Shown here in pieces: positions 27,650-36,500 of a DNA stretch of 64,000 nt. The DNA is taken from contig NZ_CAMPHV010000022.1 in NCBI RefSeq assembly GCF_946886105.1, positions 10,204 through 74,203 of the forward strand, read 5' to 3'. Both the position numbers and the translations under genes were made by a program. The notes under the pieces were generated by a model. That model was not told the origin of the DNA, did no database searches, and was given only the letters and a program-made list of their open reading frames with translations. Numbering within the stretch: position 1 is the stretch's first letter; each line of letters opens with the position of its first letter. Source of the stretch: an uncultured Pseudomonas sp. (GTDB taxonomy: Bacteria; Pseudomonadota; Gammaproteobacteria; Pseudomonadales; Pseudomonadaceae).

Positions 27650-30600
27650 TCATTTAGCTGCGCAATAGGGTCTGAGCACCTTGCGCAGATCTTTCAGGCG
27701 CGGGTGCAGGAATACCAGTTGCGGCGGGATGGCCGTGCCCCACAGCTGTTGCAGGCGTGCGCACAGCAGCACCGCTTTGAGCGAGCTGCCGCCTAGCTCG
27801 AAGAAGCTGGCATCCGGTTCCAGGCTGGGGATTCCCAGCATGTCCAGCAGCAGCTCGCAGAGTTGGCTGTCGGCATCGCCGGCAGCGCAATCGGCTGCTG
27901 GTGGCAGCGGTTGCAGGTTGCGGTTCAGTTCGTTCAGTGGCGCGTCCGGTTGCAGCACAATGCTGCGCAGCAGCCGTTCATAGTCGGCGGCCAGGCGGGC
28001 GATCTGCTCTGCGTCGAACAGGTCGGTGCTGTAGGTGAAGGTGGCGACCAGGCCGTGCTCGCGCTCGCCGATATCCAGCATCAGGTCGAACAGGGTGCTG
28101 TGGTTGCTGCCTTCCTCCATCGGGCTGATCTGCAAGTTGCCGAACTCGCTGGAGCTGAGGATGCGCTCGCGGTGCAGGTCGAACATCACTTGCAGCAGCG
28201 GCGCGCTTTGCTGCTGGGTGTTGGGCAGCGCTTGCAGCAGCTGTTCGAACGGCAGGTCCTGGTGGTCGTGGGCGGCCAGCATGTTGTCGTGCAGCTGAAC
28301 CAGCAGCGCCTCGAACGAAGGGTTGCCGCTCAGATCGCTGCGCAGGGCCAGGGTGTTGACGAAGAAGCCGACCAGCCCTTCGAGCGCTTGCTGGTTGCGG
28401 TTGGCGATCGGGATGCCGATGCGGATATCGTGCTGGCCGCTGTGCCCGGCGAGGAGCAGCTTGAAGGCGGCGAGCAGGGTGCTGAACAGGGTCACGCCGC
28501 GTTGCTGGGTCAACCCGTGCAGCGCCTGAGTCAGCTCGCTGTCGAGGCTGAATTCATGCTGGGCGCCGCGATGGCTGGGCAGTGCCGGGCGTGGGCGCAT
28601 GCCGGGCAGTTGCAGCAGCGGCCGGTCCTTGCCGAGGTGGGCGAGCCAGAAGTCGAGCTGGGGTTTGAGGGCCTCAGTGCTGAGCTGGCGGCGCTGCCAG
28701 TGGGCGAAGTCGGCGTATTGCAGCGCCGGTTCGCTCAGCGGCGAAGGCTGGCCGGCGCTGAATGCGGCGTAAAGCGCGATCAGTTCGCGGGTCAGCACGC
28801 GCATCGACCAGCCGTCGGTGACGATGTGGTGCAGGCACAGCCAGAGCACATGGTTGTGTGCGTCCAGGCGCATCAGCCCGGCGCGGATCAGCGGCCCACG
28901 GGCCAGGTCGAAGGGCTGCAACGCCAGGCCGTCCAGTTGGCTGCGCAGCGCCTGCTCGCGCTCGGCTTCGCTCAGGCCGCTGAGGTCCAGCAGCGGCAGC
29001 GGGAAGGCGCGCGGGGCGTCGATATATTGCAGCGGCTGGCCATTTTCCAGAACGAAGCGGGTACGCAGGCTGGCATGGCGACGCAGCAGCTCGGCGAAGC
29101 TGCGCTCCAGCGCCGGCTGATCGAGTTCGCCGCAAAGGCGCACGGCCTCGGCGACGTTATAGGCGCTGGTGCCCGAGTGCAGGCGGTCGAACAACCACAG
29201 GCGTTCCTGGGCGAAGGACAACGGCAGCGCGCTATCGCCAACGGCGGGTTGAATCGGCGGCAGAGCGGGCGCGCTGGCTTGCGGCAGGGCCTGTTCGGCG
29301 AAACCGATCAAGGTCGGATGGAGGAACAGCGCGCGCACCGGCACTTCGATATTCAAGGCGCTACGCAGGCGTGAAATCAGGCGGGTGGCGGTCAGCGAGT
29401 GGCCGCCCAGCTCGAAGAAGTGATCGTCGAGGCCGACTTTTTCCACACCGAGGACTTCTGCCCAGAGGCCGGCGAGCAGGGTTTCCCGCTCGTTGCGCGG
29501 GGCACGATAGGCGCGCTGGCCGCCGCGTTCGGGGGCGGGCAGGGCGGTGCGGTCGAGCTTGCCGTTGGGGGTCAGCGGCAGCGCCGGCAGCACCACGTAG
29601 GCGCCCGGCAACATATGTTCGGGCAGATGCTCGGCCAGGTGCTGGCGCAGCGTTTGCGCGCCGGGGCAGGCGTCGCGGGCGACTACGTAGGCCACCAGCT
29701 CGGCATCGCCGGCTGGGTTCTGCCGGGCGATCACCGCCGCCTCGCGCAGGGCCGGATGTTCCAGCAGCCGCGCCTCGATCTCGCCCAACTCGATGCGGAA
29801 ACCGCGGATCTTCACCTGATGGTCGACGCGGCCGAGAAACTCCAGCTCGCCTTCTGAGTTCAACCGGCCGATGTCGCCGCTGCGGTACAGGCGGCTGCCC
29901 GGCGCGCCGAAGGGGTCGGGCAGGTAGCGCTCTGCGGTGAGGCCCGGTCGGCCGAGGTAACCCTGGGTGATGCCGGCGCCGCCGATATAGATCTCCCCGG
30001 CGACGCCCGGGGCTACCGCTTGCAGCCGCTCGTCCAGCACTTGCACGCGCATGTTGGCAATGGCGCGGCCGATCGGTAGCACGCCCTGTTCCTCGCCCCG
30101 GCTGCGGTACAGGCTGCACCAGACGCTGCCTTCGGTGGGGCCGTATTCGTTGTATAGCGCGGCGCTCGGGCAGACTTCGTGGTGCCGCGCCGCCACCGCC
30201 GCCTGGCAGGCTTCGCCGGCGACTATGGCGCAGCGCAGGCTGCTCAGGTGCTCGCCGCCTTGTTCCAATACCTGGGCATAGAGCGATGGCAGCATCAGGC
30301 AATGGCTGATGCGTTGCTCGGCGATCAAGCGGCCGAGGGCCAGGGCGTCCTGTACCTGACCGTCCTGCGGCAGGCACAGGGTGGCGCCTTGGCTGAGGCT
30401 CCAGAACAGGCCGGCGACCGAGCTGTCGAAGGCCAGGCCGGAGACCAGCAGGAAGGACGCCAGCGGCTCCTGGTAACCCAGCCAGCGGGCGCTGGTGGAA
30501 TGTACGGCGTTACGGTGCGAGACCATCACGCCCTTGGGCCGGCCGGTGGAGCCGGAGGTGAAGATCAGGTAGGCCAATTGGTCCGGGTGAGCGATGGGCG

Positions 30601-32284
30601 CCGGGCGTTGGTCGGGCAGCTCGGCACCATCGTCGGCATCCAGCCAGAGGGTCTGGTAACTGCCGGCCGGCAGGCGCTCGGCGAGGGCGCCGTGGCTCAG
30701 CAGCAGCGGCGCTCGGGTCTGTTCCAGCATGTCGGCCAGGCGCTCGGCGGGGTAGGCCGGGTCCAGCGGCAGGTAGGCGCCGCCGGCTTTGAGAATGCCG
30801 AGGATGGCGACTATGGCTTCGCTCGAGCGGCCGAGGAACAGTCCCACCGGTTGCCCGGCACGCAAGCCGGCTTGGCGCAGGCGATGGGCCAGGCGGTTGG
30901 CCTGACGCTCCAACTCGGCATAGCTGAGCCGGACGTCGCCATGGCTAAGGGCAATCGCGGTGGGATTGGCCTCGACTTGGGCTTCGAACAGCTGATGCAG
31001 CAGCGCCGGCGCGGCGATGTGCGCCTCTGTGCGGTTGAGTTCGGCCAGCCATTCGGCCTGCCGCGCGCCTATGCCGTTGGCCTCGCGCAGCGGGCGCTGG
31101 CTGGCGGCGCAGGCCTGCTCGCAGAGGCTGAGGAATTGCTCGAGGATCAGCTCGGCGGCATGTCCGGTGAAGCGGCTCGCGTCATAGCGCAGGGCGAAGG
31201 CGAACTGGCCGTCGCGCGCTTGCACGTCGAGCGTCAGGGTCGCGGGATCGCCGTCGGCCTGCAGCTCCGCAATCGGCCAGGCGCCAGGCGTGGATTGGCT
31301 ATAGCGGAAGCTGAAGGGCAACCCCGGCGCCTCGCCGGGCCAACTTTCCTGCCAGGCTTCGGCCTCCGCCAGCAGTGCGCCGAACTCACCGCTGAGCGCC
31401 GCCAGGGATTGGTTTTCATCCACCGCGAGCAGTAGCGGCAGCGCCTTGGCGTAGGCGCCGAAGGCGGTTTGCGTAGCGTCGTTACGGCCTACATGACCCC
31501 AGCCGAGCAGCAGGCGCGGTAAGCCCAGGTGGCGTTGCAGCAGGGTCGCCCAGCACAGGCCGAAAACCGTTGCCGGTTGGCAGGCCAGCCCGGCGAGGGT
31601 GCTGTGCAGGCGGTCCTGGGCGGCGGCGGACAGGCTTTGTTCGATCCGCACTGGTCGGTAGCCCTGTTCCGCGCGCGGATTCTGCCAGGGATGGACTGGG
31701 CTCAGCAGTTCCGCCGCCTGCTGGCGCTGCCAGAAAGCGCGGCCGGCATCACCGTCCGGGCCGCTGATCAGCTCGTGTTGCCATTCGGCGAAGTCGGCGT
31801 ATTGCACCGGCTCGTCATCCAGGCGCTGGCCTTGGTAAAGGGCGGCGAGTTCGCTTAGCAGCAGTTCCAGGGTTTCGGCGTCGGCGTTGGTGGCCGGCAA
31901 GGTCAGCAGCAGTTGCTTGCTCGGGCCGTTGCCCAATAGGGCGGCGGCCAGGGGCGGTTGCTCGGGGTTGGTTGCGCTGGCGACGAGTTCGGCCTGGAGA
32001 TGGGCCAGCAGGCTGGCTTCGGCGTCCGCCGCGCTGGCCTCCACGACTTGCCAGCTAAAGTTCAGGTCCTCGGCGATCACCTGCACCGGCAATTGCATGC
32101 CGGGCACGGCGGTGAGGCGGGTGCGCAGGATTTCATGACGCGCCAGCAGTTGGCCGAGGGCGGCGTGCAGGCGTTGCGGGTCGATGGCGGCCGGCAGCTC
32201 GGCGCGCAGGTGCGCGACGGCTTGGGGGGCGATGCGCCAGTGACGGGTTTGTTGCAGAGCGGGGCGGAAACCTTCGATGGACAT
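27650..32284 (-). CDS. NRPS D: interface domain-A(His)-T-C-T, last NRPS of the operon
   Basis: The protein has 1544 residues from the ATG at 32284. Residues ~1-430 have a condensation fold, but HHxxxDG is replaced by PATNADA (130-136), so the domain is catalytically dead and fits the interface-domain type that recruits beta-hydroxylases. The A domain (~450-930; FTSGSTGRPKG from 575, pocket Asp620 in FDSSVAG) reads roughly D-S-A-L/M-I-A-E-V-W, close to the known His code. T1 Ser967-region: attachment Ser963 in LGGHSL. An active C domain follows (HHIVTDGW from 1152), then a second T (Ser1501 in LGGSSL) at the C-terminus with no A domain before it and no TE after it. The free hydroxylase at 32528-33574 lies directly upstream and is its likely partner, giving beta-hydroxy-His. 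Confidence 0.88.
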   Translation of the reverse strand: MSIEGFRPALQQTRHWRIAPQAVAHLRAELPAAIDPQRLHAALGQLLARHEILRTRLTAVPGMQLPVQVIAEDLNFSWQVVEASAADAEASLLAHLQAELVASATNPEQPPLAAALLGNGPSKQLLLTLPATNADAETLELLLSELAALYQGQRLDDEPVQYADFAEWQHELISGPDGDAGRAFWQRQQAAELLSPVHPWQNPRAEQGYRPVRIEQSLSAAAQDRLHSTLAGLACQPATVFGLCWATLLQRHLGLPRLLLGWGHVGRNDATQTAFGAYAKALPLLLAVDENQSLAALSGEFGALLAEAEAWQESWPGEAPGLPFSFRYSQSTPGAWPIAELQADGDPATLTLDVQARDGQFAFALRYDASRFTGHAAELILEQFLSLCEQACAASQRPLREANGIGARQAEWLAELNRTEAHIAAPALLHQLFEAQVEANPTAIALSHGDVRLSYAELERQANRLAHRLRQAGLRAGQPVGLFLGRSSEAIVAILGILKAGGAYLPLDPAYPAERLADMLEQTRAPLLLSHGALAERLPAGSYQTLWLDADDGAELPDQRPAPIAHPDQLAYLIFTSGSTGRPKGVMVSHRNAVHSTSARWLGYQEPLASFLLVSGLAFDSSVAGLFWSLSQGATLCLPQDGQVQDALALGRLIAEQRISHCLMLPSLYAQVLEQGGEHLSSLRCAIVAGEACQAAVAARHHEVCPSAALYNEYGPTEGSVWCSLYRSRGEEQGVLPIGRAIANMRVQVLDERLQAVAPGVAGEIYIGGAGITQGYLGRPGLTAERYLPDPFGAPGSRLYRSGDIGRLNSEGELEFLGRVDHQVKIRGFRIELGEIEARLLEHPALREAAVIARQNPAGDAELVAYVVARDACPGAQTLRQHLAEHLPEHMLPGAYVVLPALPLTPNGKLDRTALPAPERGGQRAYRAPRNERETLLAGLWAEVLGVEKVGLDDHFFELGGHSLTATRLISRLRSALNIEVPVRALFLHPTLIGFAEQALPQASAPALPPIQPAVGDSALPLSFAQERLWLFDRLHSGTSAYNVAEAVRLCGELDQPALERSFAELLRRHASLRTRFVLENGQPLQYIDAPRAFPLPLLDLSGLSEAEREQALRSQLDGLALQPFDLARGPLIRAGLMRLDAHNHVLWLCLHHIVTDGWSMRVLTRELIALYAAFSAGQPSPLSEPALQYADFAHWQRRQLSTEALKPQLDFWLAHLGKDRPLLQLPGMRPRPALPSHRGAQHEFSLDSELTQALHGLTQQRGVTLFSTLLAAFKLLLAGHSGQHDIRIGIPIANRNQQALEGLVGFFVNTLALRSDLSGNPSFEALLVQLHDNMLAAHDHQDLPFEQLLQALPNTQQQSAPLLQVMFDLHRERILSSSEFGNLQISPMEEGSNHSTLFDLMLDIGEREHGLVATFTYSTDLFDAEQIARLAADYERLLRSIVLQPDAPLNELNRNLQPLPPAADCAAGDADSQLCELLLDMLGIPSLEPDASFFELGGSSLKAVLLCARLQQLWGTAIPPQLVFLHPRLKDLRKVLRPYCAAK

Positions 32285-32337
32285 ATCCGTTGGCCTTGAG
32301 AACAGAGCTGATTGAGTGCGGGGAGGTCGTGTTTCCC

Positions 32338-32373
32338 TCACCCCCGGCCCCTCTCCCGGAGGGAGAGGGGTGA
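32338..32373. repeat. Single REP element of the CTCTCCC family
   Basis: CTCACCCCCGGCCCCTCTCC followed by GGAGGGAGAGGGG forms a hairpin related to the array at 38581-39108. It lies 54 bases upstream of the NRPS D start. Confidence 0.75.
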
Positions 32374-32382
32374 AAAGCGGAT

Positions 32383-32530
32383 TAGCAGGCCGTTGAAAAA
32401 CGTAGGCGAGGCAGGTAAGACAAGGCAAAAACAGGCGAGGAAGCGGAGTTTACGAGAGCTGTAAATGAGCATTCCGAGCCTGTTTTTAACGCAGTATTGC
32501 CAACGCAGGTAGTTTTCCAACGGCCTGCTA
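32383..32530. repeat. MITE-like dispersed element, copy 2 (148 bp)
   Basis: It begins TAGCAGGCCGTTGAAAAA and ends CAACGGCCTGCTA, so the terminal inverted repeats are near perfect. The interior (GTAGGCGAGGCAGGTAAGAC, GAGCATTCCGAGCC) matches copies at 910-1071 and 63946-64000. Its right-end CTA is the stop codon (TAG on the minus strand) of the dioxygenase gene at 32528-33574. Confidence 0.88.
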
Positions 32531-33574
32531 GCGGGGTAGCGCCACGTCGCTGCTACTAAGCGCTTCGGCCATGGACACCAGGATGCGCCGCGGGCCGTTG
32601 TATTCGTTGCGCGCGTGTACCGCGAGCATATTGTCGAGCAGCAGCACATCGCCGCGCTGCCAGGGGAACTCGATCATCTGTTGCAGGTAAACCGCACGCA
32701 GGTGCTCCAGCACTTCGGGCTCGATCGGGCTGCCGTCGCCGTAGAAGGTGTTCTGCGGCAGGTCGTCGTCGGCGAAGTCGGCTTGCAGGGCATCGCGCAC
32801 CGAGGCCGGCAGGGTGCTGACGTGGAAGAAGGTGGCGTGGTTGAACCAGAGGGTCTCGCCGCTGCGTGGATGACGCACCAGCGCCGGGCCGACCTGGCGG
32901 GTGCGCAGGCGGTTGTCCGCTTTCCATTCCACGGCAATGCCGACGTTGGCGCAGTAAGCCTCGACTTGGGCGCGGTCCTCGGTCTGGAACACTGTCTGCC
33001 AGGGCAGGCCGAAGCCGTCGCCGTAATTGCGCACGTACATGATGCCCTTCTCGGCGAAACGTTCGCGGATCGCCGGATCTATCGCGCGGGTGATGGCGCG
33101 GCAGTCGCCGATCGGCGTCTCGCCGCGCCACTCGGGGGCGACGTCGCACCAGAGAAAGATCTTCAGCGGAAACACCGGCGAGTAGGAATGCTCGTTGTGC
33201 GGAAAGATCCGCTGGTCCTGGGGGTAGTCGGTGGAGGTGTAGATATTCAGCCCAGGATTGACCTGGGTGCGCGGCGAAGCGCGGAAGCGATACTCCAGCG
33301 CGCCACCCGACAGGGCGCTGATGCACTGGTCGAATTCATTGGCCGAGCCCACGGCGAAGCCGCGAAAGAGAATCGCGCCATGCTCCAGCAACTTGCTTTC
33401 CAGCAGTTCGCGCTGACGCTCGGCCCAGGCCGGCAGGCTGACCCCGGCGGTGGCGGGCTCGCACAACAGGGGAAATGTTTGGCCGGGCAGCAGCGGGGTG
33501 AAGCGCACCAGGGCGTCTTGTTCCAGGCGGATGGCTTTACGGCGCATGCCGCCGAGGGTCGGGGAAGTGGTCAT
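32528..33574 (-). CDS. TauD/SyrP-type non-haem iron dioxygenase, predicted His beta-hydroxylase
   Basis: The protein has 348 residues from the ATG at 33574, only four bases after the stop of NRPS C. This alpha-ketoglutarate/Fe(II) enzyme shows the facial triad His126 and Glu128 (FPHNEHSY) and His320 (VHARNEYNG), with the ketoglutarate Arg in GPRR. It belongs to the standalone siderophore beta-hydroxylase group that acts on T-domain-bound Asp or His. Position just ahead of NRPS D, whose dead C-like domain precedes a His-type A domain, suggests that it makes beta-hydroxy-His. Its stop codon is supplied by the end of a mobile element, so the native C-terminus may have been altered. Confidence 0.87.
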   Translation of the reverse strand: MTTSPTLGGMRRKAIRLEQDALVRFTPLLPGQTFPLLCEPATAGVSLPAWAERQRELLESKLLEHGAILFRGFAVGSANEFDQCISALSGGALEYRFRASPRTQVNPGLNIYTSTDYPQDQRIFPHNEHSYSPVFPLKIFLWCDVAPEWRGETPIGDCRAITRAIDPAIRERFAEKGIMYVRNYGDGFGLPWQTVFQTEDRAQVEAYCANVGIAVEWKADNRLRTRQVGPALVRHPRSGETLWFNHATFFHVSTLPASVRDALQADFADDDLPQNTFYGDGSPIEPEVLEHLRAVYLQQMIEFPWQRGDVLLLDNMLAVHARNEYNGPRRILVSMAEALSSSDVALPR

Positions 33575-33578
33575 GGGC

Positions 33579-36500
33579 CTAGCCCTCCATGGAGTCGGTA
33601 GTGAGTAGGGATTTGCGCCGGGCGCCGCCAAGTCGTGCCAAGCCCTGCTGGCTACGGGCATGCTGTTCGGCCAGACGGCGTTCGCGGGCGCGCTGGCTAA
33701 TGCTCTGGGCCAGGGTCGCCAGGGGCGTGTCGGGGGCGGCGGCGACTTGCGCCAGCAGCGCGCTGAATTCTTCGGCGAAGGCCGCGATGGTCGTGGCCTC
33801 GAACAGATCGGCGCTGTATTTGAAGGTGCAGTCGAGGCCGCGCTCGGTTTCTTCCACGGTCAGGTGCAGGTCGAGCTGGGCCTGGCCGTGCTCGATCGGC
33901 TCGGGCAATACCTCCAGGCCGGGCATTTCGAGGGCGCCTTCTGGCTGGTTCTGCAACACCAGCTTGACCTGGAACAGCGGGCTGTGGGCCAGGCTACGCA
34001 CCGGGTTGAGTGCTTCCACCAGCTTGTCGAACGGCAGTTCCTGATGGCTGTAGGCATCCAGCACCTGGGTGCGCAGCCGGGTCAGCAGTGCACTGAAGCT
34101 AGGGTTGCCGGCCAGATCCGCGCGCAGCGCCAGTTGGTTGAGGAAGAAGCCGACCACGCCTTCGGTTTCGGCCCGGCCACGGTTGGCCACATCGGTGCCG
34201 ACTATGGGATCGAGCCGCCCGCTATGGGCGTGCAGCCAGATTTGGAAAGCCCCGAGCAACCCCATAAACAGCGTGGTGCCGTGCTGTCGGCAGAGGTCGT
34301 TCAAAGCACTGGCGGTGGCGCGCTCGACGCTGAAACGGTGACGCCCGCCACGGCCGCTCATGGCCGCCGGGCGTGGTCGGTCAGCGGGTAGGTCCAGCGG
34401 CGCCTGGGGCTCGCCCAGGGCCTGGCGCCAGTAGGCGAGCTGGCGTTCCAGGCCGGCGCCATAGAGGCGTTGGCGTTGCCAGGCGGCATAGTCGGCGTAC
34501 TGGATCGACAGGGCCGGCAAGACGGTTTCGAGGCTGGTACGTGCTCCCTCTCCCCCCTGGGGAGAGGGTTGGGGTGAGGGGTCTGAGGAGCGGTCGGGTT
34601 CATGAGATTGACCCCTCTCCCTAGCCCTCTCCCCAAAGGGGCGAGGGGATGGGGCGGCGTTGCTCTCCAGGGCGGCGCGATAAAGCTGCGCCAGCTCGCT
34701 GACCAACACGCCCATGGACCAGCCGTCGGCGACTATGTGGTGCAGTACCAGCAACAGCAGGTGCTCGTCGGCGGCCAGGCGCACCAGGGTCAAGCGCAGC
34801 AACGGCGCCTGGCTCAGATCGAAGGGCTCGGTGGCTGCTTCGATCAGCAGACGGCGGGCCTGCGCTTCGCGCTCGGCGGGCGGCAGATGACCGAGATCGA
34901 TCACCGGCAGCGGCAGCTCGACAGCGCCGTGGATCAGCTGCGTCAGCTCGCCGTCTTGTTCCGCAAAACTGGTGCGCAGGGCCTCGTGACGCTGTACCAG
35001 GGCTTGGAAGGCCGCGTGCAGGGCGGCGCTATCGAGATGGCCGCGCAACCGCGCGGCGCTGGGGATGTGGTAGGCGGCGCTGTTGGGCTCCAGCTGCTGG
35101 ATAAACCACATGCCCTGCTGGGCGTGGGACAACGGCGCCGCGAGACCCGAGGCCGGGCGCGGTGCTACGGCAATCGGTTGCTCCACCGCTGCATCGCTCG
35201 CGGGCAAGCGTTCGGCCATCTGTGCGATGGTCGGTGCTTCGAACACCAACCGCAGCGGCAGCTCGATACTCAGTTGACGGCGCAACCGCGCCACCAGTTG
35301 GGTGGCCAGCAACGAATGGCCGCCGAGGGCGAAGAAGTTGTCGTGGATGCCGATCGCTTGCGCGCCCAACACCGCTTGCCAGACCTGCGCCAGCGCGCGC
35401 TCCTGGGCAGTGCGCGGCGGCGCCAGCTCGTGGTTATCCGCGCCGTATTCCGGCAGCGGCAGGGCCTTGCGGTCGAGCTTGCCGTTGGGGCTCAGCGGCA
35501 ACGCCGACAGGCTGACGAAGGCGGCGGGCAGCATGTAATCGGGCAGGGCTTCGGCCAGATGCTCGCGCAAGCTGTCGATGGCGGGCGCCTCGCCATGGGG
35601 CACCACATAGGCGACCAGGCGGCGGTCGCCGGGGCGGTCTTCGCGCACCAACACCAGCGCCTGGCGCACGGCCGGATGGCTTTGCAGGCGTGCTTCGATC
35701 TCGCCCAGTTCGATACGGAAACCGCGCAGCTTCACCTGCTGGTCGATACGCCCGAGGTATTCGATGGCGCCGTCCGCCAGGCGCCGCGCCAGGTCGCCGG
35801 TGCGGTACAGGCGGCTGCCCGGCGGGCCGAAGGGGTCGGGGGCGAAGCGTTCGGCGCTCAAGGCCGGGCGGCCGTGGTAACCACGGGCCAACAGCTCGCC
35901 GCCGATGCACAGCTCACCGGGCACGCCGGGCGGCGCCAGGTTGCCGTCGCGGTCCAGCAGGTAGAAGGCGCGGCCGGGCAGGGCTTGGCCGATCGGCATT
36001 TGCACCGGCAGCGGTCGGGCGCCGCTGGCCCAGGCCTGGCAGTCCTGCACGCTGGCGGTCACCGTGGCTTCGGTGGGGCCGTAGGTGTTGAGCAGCCGCA
36101 CCCGACTCAATCCGGCTTGGCGCCAGGCGCTCAGCCCCTCGGGCGGCATCGCCTCGCCAGTGGCGCTGACCAGACGCAGCGCGCCGCAGTCGGTGGGCGG
36201 CTCGGCGGCGAAATCCTGGGCTAACTGATACCAGTAAGCGGTGGCCAGGTCGGCCACGCTGATGCCGTGGCGCAACAGGCGACGCTGGAATTCCTGGCTG
36301 TCCCACAGCTCAGGGCCGCGCAGCACCACGCAGGCGCCGCAGCTGAGGGCGGGGAAGAGCTGATCGACGAAACCGTCGAAGTTGAAGGTGGAGAATTGCA
36401 GCACCCGGTCGGCCGCGCTCAACTCGAAGAAGCCGAGCGCCACCTCGCTGTGCCCGGCCAGGGCCTGGTGGTCGATGGCCACGCCCTTGGGCTTGCCGGT

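Noticed and set aside
27863..31435. Long plus-strand open frames opposite NRPS D
   Set aside because: They are high-GC antisense shadows of NRPS codons (Gln/Gly/Ala/Val-rich) with no recognisable domains. The same holds for long antisense frames over the other NRPS genes and the cyanophycinases.
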